Shown: positions 1 to 7,086 of the stretch, one piece after another
How the letters are laid out: each line of letters starts with the position of its first letter
How positions within the stretch are numbered: position 1 is the stretch's first letter
From: CAVUFH01 sp963740835
GTDB taxonomy: Bacteria; Actinomycetota; Acidimicrobiia; IMCC26256; PALSA-610
Length of the DNA stretch: 64,000 nucleotides
Assembly: GCA_963740835.1 (NCBI GenBank)
Contig: CAVUFH010000002.1
Coordinates: 124,001 to 188,000 of the forward strand
Direction of reading: 5' to 3'
Notes under the pieces: generated by a model
Seen by the model: the letters and a program-made list of their open reading frames with translations, nothing else
Told to the model about the DNA's origin: nothing
Databases searched by the model: none
Position numbers and translations under genes: made by a program

Positions 1-83
1 TCAAGTACCTGCCGACCTTCCCCTACCTCGGCACACCCCACAGCGGCTACGAGATCCCTGCTCTGGCCGACGCGAGCAAATGA
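1..83 (+). CDS. C-terminal end of a gene cut by the window edge
   Basis: The third reading frame is open from the window edge to a TGA at 81-83 and gives 26 residues ending FPYLGTPHSGYEIPALADA-SK. The ending resembles the C-terminus of secreted DUF4331-type actinobacterial proteins, but this is only an impression from a short tail. The stop overlaps the next start codon (ATGA at 80-83), so the two genes are probably one transcription unit. Function cannot be assigned from this fragment. Confidence 0.45.
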   Translation, partial: KYLPTFPYLGTPHSGYEIPALADASK

Positions 84-424
84 CCGGCACCGCGCACGCG
101 CATCCGTACCCGCACGAAGATGCACACAGGTTGCCGCCCAGCGGCCCGGGCACGGTCGTGCTCGACATCGGCGGGTCCGTCGGCGCGCTGGTCGTGCACA
201 CGCCGGCCGCGCTCGCCGGGCTCGAGATCGAACTCGCCCGCCGCGGTGAGACGGTGCAGTTCGTACACGCGGAGGTTCGGGAACGGCAGCTGGCCGGCGG
301 CTCGGTGCACGCAGCTGTGTTCGCGGCGGTGCCGGAGGGTGCGTACATTCTCCTCGACCCGCCCCCGGGCACCGACGGCGACATCGTGATCACTCCTGGT
401 CGCGTCACCGAAGTGCAGTGGTGA
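80..424 (+). CDS. Small conserved actinobacterial protein of unknown function
   Basis: A 114-residue soluble protein with no signal peptide or membrane segment. The core (about residues 25-108) is beta-rich: VLDIGGSVGALVVHTP, then a paired segment ending in a glycine/valine strand near the C-terminus. Proteins with this VLDIGG...GALV opening are common next to secreted phosphoesterase-type genes in actinobacteria, but I know of no assigned reaction. The start ATG at 80 overlaps the stop of the upstream gene by 4 bp, which indicates translational coupling with it and not with the downstream nickel/cobalt operon. Confidence 0.7.
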   Translation: MTGTAHAHPYPHEDAHRLPPSGPGTVVLDIGGSVGALVVHTPAALAGLEIELARRGETVQFVHAEVRERQLAGGSVHAAVFAAVPEGAYILLDPPPGTDGDIVITPGRVTEVQW

Positions 425-459
425 GCTGATCGGCGGGCACCCGATGCGAAACCCACCCA

Positions 460-488
460 TTGACCGGTCACCGGTCCGTCCGTACGTT
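460..488 (+). promoter_or_regulatory. Predicted promoter of the Ni/Co transporter operon
   Basis: TTGACC (460-465) and TACGTT (483-488) are separated by 17 bp, a good match to a housekeeping actinobacterial promoter. The predicted transcription start (about 494-496) falls on the first bases of the palindrome at 494-510. A GACCGG/CCGGTC inverted repeat (462-476) overlaps the -35 side. Confidence 0.55.
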
Positions 489-493
489 CCTTG

Positions 494-510
494 TTGCGAC
501 ACAGTCGCAT
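494..510. promoter_or_regulatory. Nur-like operator in front of cbiM
   Basis: TTGCGA-N5-TCGCAT, with a perfect TGCGAC/GTCGCA palindrome at 495-509. It has the geometry of the Nur (nickel-responsive Fur-family) box described in Streptomyces, tTGCaa-N5-ttGCAa. It overlaps the predicted transcription start, so a bound repressor would block RNA polymerase. The likely ligand is the Fur-family gene at the end of the same operon (3119-3571). Confidence 0.6.
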
Positions 511-526
511 CTGGGGGAGGCGTCGC

Positions 527-1222
527 ATGCACATTCCCGACGGTTTCATCGACGGATCGACCTCCGCGGGTGCGGCGGCCGTGGCCGCGACCGGAGTGGG
601 CGTCAGCCTGAAGAAGGCATCGCAGACGCTGCAGGAGAAGCAGATCCCGCTGTGCGGGCTCGTCGCCGCGTTCATCTTCGCGGTGCAGATGTTGAACTTC
701 CCGGTCGCCGGGGGCACGAGCGGCCACTTGCTCGGCGGGGTGCTCGCGGCGGTGCTCGTCGGCCCGTGGGCCGCGGTTCTCTGTGTATCGGTCGTGCTGC
801 TCGTGCAGGGTGTTGTCTTCGCCGATGGCGGCCTCACCGCGCTCGGCCTCAACATCATCAACATGGCGCTCGTCACATCGCTGGGTGGCTACGCCATCTT
901 CCTCGGGCTGCGCATGTTCGTGTCGCGTACGAAGTCGGGTGTCGTCGCCTCGTCGGGCATCGCAGCCGGACTCGCGGTGGTGCTCGCGTCGATCGCGTTC
1001 ACGATCGAGTACGCGATCGGCGGCGTAGGGAACGCTTCGGTGAGCACCGTGTTCAGCGCGATGGTCGGTGTGCACACGTTGATCGGGATCGGCGAAGGCG
1101 TCATCACGGCGTTCACCGTCGCCGCCGTGCTCGCGGCGCGGCCCGACCTCGTGTACGGCGCGCGTGATCTCGCGCCACCCGTCGTCGATCGGCGCGCGCT
1201 GGCGCCGAGCGCGGCTCGGTAG
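527..1222 (+). CDS. cbiM: Nickel/cobalt ECF transporter S-component CbiM
   Basis: The substrate-binding membrane subunit of an energy-coupling-factor importer for Ni2+ or Co2+. The protein (231 aa) begins MHIPDG, the hallmark of the family: the N-terminal amine and His2 bind the metal, so the ATG at 527 must be the true start even though the frame is open from 491. A strong Shine-Dalgarno GGGGGAGG (513-520) sits 6 nt upstream. Several hydrophobic helices follow (for example around residues 40-60, 75-100 and 135-165), with a conserved GGTSGHLLGG segment. It is first in an operon with cbiN, cbiQ and cbiO. The Nur-like box upstream and the Fur-family gene downstream favour nickel over cobalt, but sequence alone does not settle this. 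Confidence 0.93.
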   Translation: MHIPDGFIDGSTSAGAAAVAATGVGVSLKKASQTLQEKQIPLCGLVAAFIFAVQMLNFPVAGGTSGHLLGGVLAAVLVGPWAAVLCVSVVLLVQGVVFADGGLTALGLNIINMALVTSLGGYAIFLGLRMFVSRTKSGVVASSGIAAGLAVVLASIAFTIEYAIGGVGNASVSTVFSAMVGVHTLIGIGEGVITAFTVAAVLAARPDLVYGARDLAPPVVDRRALAPSAAR

Positions 1223-1224
1223 TC

Positions 1225-1578
1225 GTGCCGTCCGCGCGCACGCGTGTCGGAATCGCGGAGCTCGTGGTCGCCGGGCTGCTCGTGGCGCTCGCGCTCGCCG
1301 CGTTCGCAAGTCCGTTCGCGAGCACCAAGCCCGACGGTCTGAACAAAGTCGCAGCCGATCACGGGTTCGACGCCTCGGCGAATGACAGCGCGACCGCTGA
1401 CAGCCCGCTCGCGGGCTACTCGGTGAAGCACGTCGACAACGAGAGGGTCACCAAGGGGCTGGCGGGAGTCATCGGCGTCGTGATCACGCTGGTGGTCGCG
1501 GGCGCGATCTTCGGCGGTCTGCGGTTCTTCGTGCGCCGGCGCGCCGGCGCGTCGCCGATCACCACGGGCCGTACCTGA
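1225..1578 (+). CDS. cbiN: CbiN-like subunit with a PDGL domain
   Basis: Small integral membrane partner of CbiM (117 aa). It has two membrane helices (about residues 8-30 and 80-102) around an extracytoplasmic loop holding the diagnostic PDGLNKVAADHGF motif (residues 37-49), the PDGLE-type segment of CbiN/NikN. In this family the loop helps load metal into the S-component. The GTG start lies 2 nt after the cbiM stop, and its stop overlaps the cbiQ start (TGATG), so it is part of the operon. Nickel versus cobalt is unresolved. Confidence 0.88.
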   Translation: MPSARTRVGIAELVVAGLLVALALAAFASPFASTKPDGLNKVAADHGFDASANDSATADSPLAGYSVKHVDNERVTKGLAGVIGVVITLVVAGAIFGGLRFFVRRRAGASPITTGRT

Positions 1579-2342
1579 TGGGCGCCGGCCACCACCGTCC
1601 GCTGACCGTGGAGGGCGAGTCGTTCCTGCACCGGATGGCGCCCGAGTGCAAGGTGCTCGCCACGGTGTTGTTCGTGTTCGTCGTCGTGGTGACGCCGCGC
1701 GAAGCGTTCTGGGCGTTCGCGATCTACGCCGCCACCATCGTCGCCCTCGCGGGCGCCGCGCACCTCCCGCTCGCCTCGCTCGGTCGTCGGCTCGTGATCG
1801 AACTGCCGTTCCTCGCGTTCGCGTTCTTCCTGCCTCTCATCGGCCGCGGCGAGCGCGTCGACGTCTTCGGCCTGTCGCTCTCCGTGGACGGGCTCTGGGG
1901 TGCGTGGAACATCCTCGTGAAGGGCACGCTCGGCGTGGCGGCGTCGTCTGTGCTCGTCGCGACCACGGACACGCGCGACATCCTGCGCGGTCTCGAACGC
2001 CTCCACCTGCCCAAGGTGTTCGTCGCGATCGCGTCGTTCATGCTGCGCTATCTCGAAGTCATCGCGGGGGAGATGCGCGCGACGCGCGTCGCGCGTGTCT
2101 CGCGTGGCGACGACCCGCGCTGGATCTGGCAAGCCCGAGGTGTCGCTGCGTCGGCGGGCACCCTGTTCATTCGCTCCTACGAGCGCGGCGAGCGGGTCTA
2201 CCTGGCAATGGCGGCACGCGGCTACGACGGCACCATGCCGGTCACGACGACCGGGGTCGGCAGCAACGCCGCGTGGGGACTCGCGATGCTCCTGCCCGCG
2301 GGCGCCGCGGTGGTCGCGGCAACGGCCTGGTTGCTGCGATGA
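1578..2342 (+). CDS. cbiQ: ECF transporter transmembrane T-component CbiQ
   Basis: The scaffold membrane protein (254 aa) that couples the ATPase to the metal-binding subunit. It shows the T-component pattern: helices near residues 27-60, 70-90 and 105-125, then two cytoplasmic coupling motifs, ATRVARVSRG (about residues 172-181) and AMAARG (about 213-218), which contact the ATPase. A final hydrophobic helix ends the protein. Start and stop overlap the neighbours (TGATG with cbiN, ATGA with cbiO), indicating coupled translation at fixed stoichiometry. Confidence 0.9.
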   Translation: MGAGHHRPLTVEGESFLHRMAPECKVLATVLFVFVVVVTPREAFWAFAIYAATIVALAGAAHLPLASLGRRLVIELPFLAFAFFLPLIGRGERVDVFGLSLSVDGLWGAWNILVKGTLGVAASSVLVATTDTRDILRGLERLHLPKVFVAIASFMLRYLEVIAGEMRATRVARVSRGDDPRWIWQARGVAASAGTLFIRSYERGERVYLAMAARGYDGTMPVTTTGVGSNAAWGLAMLLPAGAAVVAATAWLLR

Positions 2343-3109
2343 CCCCGCCGGCGCTCGAGATCCGCGATCTCGCGTACGTGTATCCGGACGGCAACCAAGC
2401 GCTGTTCGGCGTGGATCTGCGCGTCGAAGCGGGCGAGCGCGTCGCGCTGCTCGGGCCGAACGGCGCGGGCAAGACGACGCTGGCACTACACCTCAACGGG
2501 ATCCTCGAACCGACGGTGGGCTCGGTGCGCGTTGGGGCGCTGCCCGTCGAGAAGCGGCACTACAAAGAGGTGCGCCGGCGCGTCGGCATCGTCTTCCAGG
2601 ACCCCGACGACCAGCTGTTCATGGCGACCGCGCGCGACGATGTCGCGTTCGGGCCCGCGAATTTCGGCGTCACCGGCTCCGAGCTCGACGACCGCGTGCA
2701 CGCCGCGCTGCATGCTGTCGGCATGGAGGACTCCGCCGATCGCGCGCCACACCACTTGAGCTTCGGGCAACGGCGGCGAGTGGCACTCGCGACCGTCCTC
2801 GTCAGTGAGCCGGAGATCCTCGTCCTCGACGAACCGTCATCGAACCTGGATCCGGCGAGCCGGCGCGAACTGGCCGACATCCTGCGCGGCCTCGACGTGA
2901 CCGTGCTGCTCGTCACGCACGACCTGCCGTACGCCTACGAGCTGTGCCCGCGTGCGGTGATCATGGACGAAGGCGTCATCGTCGCCGACGGCCCCACCGA
3001 CTTGTTGCTGAGTGACGACGCGCTGCTCGCCGCACATCGGCTCGAGCTCCCGCGCGGATTTCGCGTCGAAATCGCGCCGGACAGAGACGCGCTCGCCGCA
3101 CCGAAATAG
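2339..3109 (+). CDS. cbiO: ECF transporter ATP-binding protein CbiO
   Basis: The ATPase that drives metal uptake (256 aa). All ABC motifs are present: Walker A GPNGAGKTT, Q-loop FQDPDDQLF, signature LSFGQRRRVALA, Walker B ILVLDEP and the switch histidine in LLVTHD. The signature is LSFGQ in place of LSGGQ, a common variant among CbiO proteins. The open frame extends upstream to 1646, but the ATG at 2339 overlaps the cbiQ stop and starts with the usual strand of the family. The final tail (about 40 residues) is variable. One copy is present, so it probably works as a homodimer. Confidence 0.93.
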   Translation: MTPPALEIRDLAYVYPDGNQALFGVDLRVEAGERVALLGPNGAGKTTLALHLNGILEPTVGSVRVGALPVEKRHYKEVRRRVGIVFQDPDDQLFMATARDDVAFGPANFGVTGSELDDRVHAALHAVGMEDSADRAPHHLSFGQRRRVALATVLVSEPEILVLDEPSSNLDPASRRELADILRGLDVTVLLVTHDLPYAYELCPRAVIMDEGVIVADGPTDLLLSDDALLAAHRLELPRGFRVEIAPDRDALAAPK

Positions 3110-3118
3110 GCTCGGGCC

Positions 3119-3571
3119 GTGGATCCGAGCCGGCTCGAGCGGATCGTCGGAAAGCTGCGTGCGAACGGCGAGCGCGTCACCGACGCGCGAGTTGCCGTGC
3201 TCCACGCCCTGCTCGACTCCGACGACCACGAGCACCGGACCGCCGCCGACATCGTCGAAGCCGCGCAACGCGTCGATCCGCAGCTCCACCGAGCGACGGT
3301 GTACCGGACCCTCGACCTGCTGGATTCGATCGGAGTCGTCGAGCACGTGCACGTCGAGCACGGCGCGGTCGTGTTCCACCTCACCGACGAGCGCCACCAG
3401 CACCTCGTGTGCGAGTCGTGCGGGCTCGTGCTCGAAGCGCCGATCGACGTCGTCAACGATCTCGCCAAGGAGCTCGAGCGCACGTACCGCTTCCACCTCC
3501 ACGCCGGGCACTCACCACTCACCGGGCTGTGTCGCGGGTGCGAACGGGAGCACGCGCATGCCCACCAGTGA
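3119..3571 (+). CDS. Fur-family metalloregulator, likely nickel-responsive (Nur-like)
   Basis: A 150-residue winged-helix repressor of the Fur family. Residues 1-85 form the DNA-binding domain with the recognition helix HRATVYRTLDLL. The dimer domain carries HQHLVCESCG (H93, H95, C98, C101) and a second pair CRGC (C138, C141), the structural zinc site. The protein ends in a histidine tail (H145, H147, H149), suggestive of nickel or zinc. It follows the transporter operon by 9 nt, and a Nur-like box controls that operon, so I infer nickel-dependent feedback repression. A TAGGCT -10 box (3107-3112) 6 nt before the GTG start may also give a separate leaderless transcript. Zur or Fur identity cannot be fully excluded. 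Confidence 0.85.
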   Translation: MDPSRLERIVGKLRANGERVTDARVAVLHALLDSDDHEHRTAADIVEAAQRVDPQLHRATVYRTLDLLDSIGVVEHVHVEHGAVVFHLTDERHQHLVCESCGLVLEAPIDVVNDLAKELERTYRFHLHAGHSPLTGLCRGCEREHAHAHQ

Positions 3572-4082
3572 CGAGGCGAACGATGACGCGCGGCTCGGCA
3601 CCGCGTCGCCCGACTTCCAGCCGACGCGCTACGGCCTCGCCGCGGTCGTGTACGCCGAGCGGGACGGGCAGATCCTGTTGCTCAAGCGCGCCGGTGGCGC
3701 GCTTTCGGGTCAGTGGTTCCTGCCGGGCGGCGCCGTCGAACCCGGCGAGCTTCCCGAGGACGCGGCCCGGCGCGAGCTGATCGAGGAGTCGGGCCTCGAC
3801 ATCGACGGCGAGCTCGAGCTCGTCGGCGCGTACCCGATCTGGGTGTACGGCGGGGACTGCCTGCAGCTCTCCTATCGCGGCGCGCTCGCAGATGGTGACG
3901 TCTTCGTGAGCGACGAACACGACGGCGCGCGCTGGGTGGACCCGGTCGACATGCGATCGCTGCTGACCGACGACGTGATCGAGGCTACGGCCGCGGGCAA
4001 CGAGCGCGTGGCGGCGCTCGTGCACGGCGTGCGCACCGATCTCGACCGCTACATCGCGCGGATCGGACGCGCCGCGCCCTGA
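3558..4082 (+). CDS. NUDIX hydrolase
   Basis: A 174-residue enzyme expected to hydrolyse a nucleoside diphosphate linked to another moiety; the substrate is not evident. The full NUDIX box is present, G-AVEPG-E-LPEDAAR-REL-I-EE-S-G, with the metal-binding REL..EE core at about residues 72-79. The ATG at 3558 overlaps the end of the Fur-family gene by 14 bp in another frame, so it is translated from the same message. The upstream frame is open but lacks conserved sequence. It converges on the minus-strand genes that start at 4090 with only 7 nt between them. Confidence 0.88.
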   Translation: MPTSDEANDDARLGTASPDFQPTRYGLAAVVYAERDGQILLLKRAGGALSGQWFLPGGAVEPGELPEDAARRELIEESGLDIDGELELVGAYPIWVYGGDCLQLSYRGALADGDVFVSDEHDGARWVDPVDMRSLLTDDVIEATAAGNERVAALVHGVRTDLDRYIARIGRAAP

Positions 4083-4089
4083 CGTCCGA

Positions 4090-4465
4090 TTAGCGCGCCG
4101 CGTCGGCGTATGCGCGCGCCAGCAGGTCGCGCAACACATTCGTCCCGCGCTCGAACGCGACGTCATCGGGGAACGGATCGAGTGCGACCCAACCCGGGAG
4201 GTCTTCGATCGGCTCCGCGGCAAGCGTCGCGCGTGCGGCCGATGTGCGAACAAGGATGCGATCTCCGCACGTCGCCGAGAACGCGCGTCCCGACGGATGG
4301 TGCATCACGACCGCGCCGCCGAGCGCGATGCGTCGCGGGCGCAATGGCCGCGTCAGCGTCGCGAGGCGTTCCGCGACCGGATCCTCCTCGCGCGGATGCA
4401 GTCTCGTCCGGTGCGGTCTCGTGGTCCGCGGCGAGCCAGTCCCGCAAGGCGGGCGGGATGATCAC
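4090..4465 (-). pseudogene. Small gene of unknown function, apparently frameshifted
   Basis: On the minus strand a GTG at 4465 overlaps the stop of the acyl-CoA dehydrogenase (GTGA), the usual coupling in this genome, and begins VIIPPALRDWLAADHETAPDE. After about 22 codons the frame runs into non-conserved sequence, while the frame one base further on reads REEDPVAERLATLTRPL, then GGAVVMHHPSGRAFSATCGD, and stops at 4090. The two halves make a sensible protein of about 124 aa if one base near 4395-4410 is skipped. This is either an indel error, a real null mutation or a +1 frameshift. I do not recognise the family; the tail ending GWVALDP...LLARAYADAAR is acidic and alpha-rich. Confidence 0.5.
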
Positions 4466-5574
4466 GCGGGGTCGCGCGGGAGGCCGAGGACCTTCTCCCC
4501 GAGGATGTTGCGTTGCACCTCGCTCGTCCCGCCGCCGATCGTGAGCGCGCGGGCATACAAGTATCCGTAGTGCCAGCCCTGCGTGTCGGGCTCGCCGAAG
4601 GGTCCGGTGTCGGTGAGCAGCCCGTACGTCCCCGCGAGCTCCTTCGCCGCCTCCATCACGTGCTGGCCGTGCTCGTCGGAGAGCGCCTTGCGCACGGACG
4701 CTTCCGGTCCGGGCTCGAGCCCGCGCACCCGCGCCGACACCGTGCGTAGTCGGATCAGTCGCAGCACCTCGGCTTCGCAGTACAGCGCGGCGAGCCGCTG
4801 CCGCACGACGGGATCGCGCGTCCCGCCGTGCGCGCGCACGAGCGCGATGACGTCCTGCGCGGTCGGCCCGCGTCCCCAGAGCGCGCCTTCGCCCGAGAGC
4901 GAGACGCGCTCGTTGCCGAGCGTCACCTTCGCCAGCCGCCACCCGTCGTCGACGGCACCGACGACGTTCGCGGCCGGGACGCGCACGTCGGTGAAGAACA
5001 CCTCGTTGAACTCGTGGGTGCCGGTCATCTGCACGAGCGGTCGCACCTCGATACCGGGCGATCGCATGTCGACGACGAAGTACGTGATGCCGTGATGGTC
5101 CTCGGCGTCGGGATTCGTGCGCGCGAGCAAGATGCCGTAGCGGGCCACGTGCGCAAGCGTCGTCCACACCTTCTGCCCGTTGACGACGTACTCGTCGCCG
5201 TCGCGCACCGCGCGCGTCTGCAGCGACGCGAGGTCGCTGCCCGCGCCGGGCTCACTGAACAACTGACACCAGAGGTCCGAACCGTCGAGGATCCCCGGTA
5301 ACCATCGCTGCTGTTGTGCGTCGGTGCCGGCCACCAACAACGTCGGTCCGGCCCATCCGATCCCGATCGGATTCATCGGACGCGGTGACCGCAGCTCGCG
5401 CAGCACCTCGTCGATCGCGAGTTGCTCGGCAGGAGTCGCGTCCAGGCCCCACGGGCGCGGCCAGTGGGGCACGACGTAGCCGGCCGCGGCGAGACGCCGG
5501 TTCCAGTCCGCGGGATAACGCCCATCCGGCACGTGCTCGGCGACGAACGCGCGAACCGCGGTTTCCGTGTCCAT
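4462..5574 (-). CDS. Acyl-CoA dehydrogenase family protein
   Basis: A flavoenzyme (370 aa) of the acyl-CoA dehydrogenase superfamily, predicted to introduce a double bond into an acyl-CoA. The order of motifs is normal: helical N-domain (1-110), the FAD/substrate signature LFSEPGAGSDLASLQT, the beta-domain ending VNGQKVWTT, and the C-terminal four-helix domain with ALTIGGGTSEVQRNILGEKVLG, which binds the FAD of the partner subunit. The actinobacterial paralogues most like it act in steroid or branched lipid breakdown, but the substrate is not readable here. The ATG at 5574 was chosen because sequence further upstream (open to 5952) is not conserved. It is divergent from the sigma-factor gene and overlaps the downstream broken gene. 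Confidence 0.9.
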   Translation of the reverse strand: MDTETAVRAFVAEHVPDGRYPADWNRRLAAAGYVVPHWPRPWGLDATPAEQLAIDEVLRELRSPRPMNPIGIGWAGPTLLVAGTDAQQQRWLPGILDGSDLWCQLFSEPGAGSDLASLQTRAVRDGDEYVVNGQKVWTTLAHVARYGILLARTNPDAEDHHGITYFVVDMRSPGIEVRPLVQMTGTHEFNEVFFTDVRVPAANVVGAVDDGWRLAKVTLGNERVSLSGEGALWGRGPTAQDVIALVRAHGGTRDPVVRQRLAALYCEAEVLRLIRLRTVSARVRGLEPGPEASVRKALSDEHGQHVMEAAKELAGTYGLLTDTGPFGEPDTQGWHYGYLYARALTIGGGTSEVQRNILGEKVLGLPRDPA

Positions 5575-5679
5575 GCGCGCGAAGGTAGGCGGGTGGCGGA
5601 CGGCCCCGCAGGCGGGGAGCAAGCGGGGAAACCGCCGGGTTCCGACATCCGTCGCACCGCGCGGCGCCGAACAAGGCGC

Positions 5680-6270
5680 GTGACCAGCGGCGCGCGCCTC
5701 TCCGAGCGGGCACTGAAGGACGCCGACGACGCGGCTCTCGGTGCGGCGATCGTCGGCCGCGACCAACGTGCGCTCGGTGAGCTCTACCAACGCCACGGGG
5801 CCACCAGCCTCGCCCTGGCCCGGCGGGTCCTCGGCGACCGCGTGCTCGCCGAAGAAGTCGTGCAGGAAGTGTTCGTGCGCACCTGGAACGCGCCGGAGCG
5901 CTACGACGCGGCGCGCGGATCGATGCGTTCGTTCCTGCTCGCACAGGTTCACGGGCGGTCGGTCGACCTCCTGCGCGCCGAGAACGCGCGGCGCGCGCGC
6001 GAACAGCGGGACGCACTGCGATCACCGCGCGTCGAGGACGATCTCGAACGCGAGGTGCTCGACCTCGCGGAAGCCGAAACCGTGCGGCAAGCGCTCTCCA
6101 CGCTGTCGGAGGGCGAACGGGCCGCCATCGAGCTCGCGTACTTCGGGGGCAAGACCTACAAAGAGGTCGCGGTGCTGCTGGAGCAGCCCGAAGGCACCGT
6201 GAAGAGCCGGATCCGATCCGGCCTGCTGCGCTTGCGCGCCGCTCTCATCGACGCGGGAGTGCACCAATGA
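5680..6270 (+). CDS. ECF RNA polymerase sigma factor, SigK-like
   Basis: A 196-residue extracytoplasmic-function sigma factor. Region 2 covers about residues 25-90 (GELYQRHGATSLALARRVLG, then EEVVQEVFVRTW) and region 4 about 130-190 (LSEGERAAIELAYFGGKTYK followed by EGTVKSRIRSGLLRLR). The GTG at 5680 is preferred over the longer open frame because the N-terminus then matches family length. The gene stop overlaps the start of the anti-sigma gene (ATGA at 6267-6270), the classical sigK-rskA arrangement, so the pair should be made together and the sigma held inactive at the membrane until a signal arrives. Confidence 0.9.
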   Translation: MTSGARLSERALKDADDAALGAAIVGRDQRALGELYQRHGATSLALARRVLGDRVLAEEVVQEVFVRTWNAPERYDAARGSMRSFLLAQVHGRSVDLLRAENARRAREQRDALRSPRVEDDLEREVLDLAEAETVRQALSTLSEGERAAIELAYFGGKTYKEVAVLLEQPEGTVKSRIRSGLLRLRAALIDAGVHQ

Positions 6271-7013
6271 CGACCATCGAACCCCGCGACATGGACTCCC
6301 TCCTCGGCGCGTACGTCCTCGACGCGCTCGAGTCGGACGAACGGGCGCAGGTCGAGCTGCACCTCGAACACGACGCCCGAGCCCGCCGGGAGGTCGACGC
6401 GCTTCGCGAGACGGTGGCCGCGCTCGCGACGGCACCGGGCATCGACGAACCCGCGCCGCAGGAGCTCTGGGACCGCATCGCGGCCCAGATCGACGAGGCG
6501 CCCACCGACGAGCTCGCGGCCCGTCGGTCCCGGAGGGCGTCACGGCCGGTCGTGTGGATCACCTCGGCCGTCGCCGCGGTGGCCGCGGTTGCGGTGATCG
6601 TCCTCGCGCTGCAGGTCGTGTCCTTGAACAACGACCTCGACAAGGAGCGCCAACCGACGGCGGCACGGATCAGTGCGGCGTACGACCGCGCCGCGCAGAC
6701 CCAAGGTGCGCGCACCGCGACCCTCGCCTCGGATCGCGGAACCGCACGCGTCGTGCTGCTCCCCGACGGGACCGGCTTCATCGTCAACGACGGTCTTCCT
6801 CCGGTGGACGGCGCGCAGACCTACCAACTGTGGGCGTTCACCGGGAACGGTTCGGAGCCCACGATCGTGTCGGCCGCGGTGCTCGGGCCCGACGCCGATT
6901 CCGCCAGCTTCAAGATCGCAGGCCCGGTGCAGTCGTTCGCGATGACGGTCGAGGGTGCCGGCGGCGCCGCGCAGCCGACGCAAGCACCGTTCACCACCGG
7001 CAACCTCTCTTAG
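6267..7013 (+). CDS. Membrane anti-sigma factor, RskA-like
   Basis: A 248-residue single-pass membrane protein that should bind and silence the sigma factor encoded just upstream. Residues 1-85 are the cytoplasmic anti-sigma part (LLGAYVLDALESDERAQVE, no zinc-binding HxxxCxxC, as in RskA). One helix spans about residues 94-118. The outside domain (130-240) is the anti-sigma-K type, with ARVVLLPDGTGFIVNDGLPP and TYQLWAF. A regulated protease cascade normally releases the sigma factor. The last codons and the stop lie in the first unit of a three-copy 17-bp tandem repeat. Confidence 0.9.
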   Translation: MTTIEPRDMDSLLGAYVLDALESDERAQVELHLEHDARARREVDALRETVAALATAPGIDEPAPQELWDRIAAQIDEAPTDELAARRSRRASRPVVWITSAVAAVAAVAVIVLALQVVSLNNDLDKERQPTAARISAAYDRAAQTQGARTATLASDRGTARVVLLPDGTGFIVNDGLPPVDGAQTYQLWAFTGNGSEPTIVSAAVLGPDADSASFKIAGPVQSFAMTVEGAGGAAQPTQAPFTTGNLS

Positions 7014-7049
7014 GCGGCAACCTCTCTTAGGCGGCAACCTCTCCTGAGG
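6998..7049. repeat. 17-bp tandem repeat, three copies, at the end of the anti-sigma gene
   Basis: Copies at 6998-7014 and 7015-7031 are identical (CGGCAACCTCTCTTAGG); the third, 7032-7049, is one base longer and has a CTGA variant. The first copy holds the last codons and the TAG stop of the anti-sigma gene, so expansion has duplicated the gene end. Confidence 0.9.
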
Positions 7050-7086
7050 CAACCCGTGGCGAAATCGGGCGCCGTACGCTGACGGC

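Noticed and set aside
425..526. Cobalamin riboswitch before cbiM
   Set aside because: The gap is only about 100 bp, with no B12-box-like conserved sequence; a promoter and protein operator explain it better.
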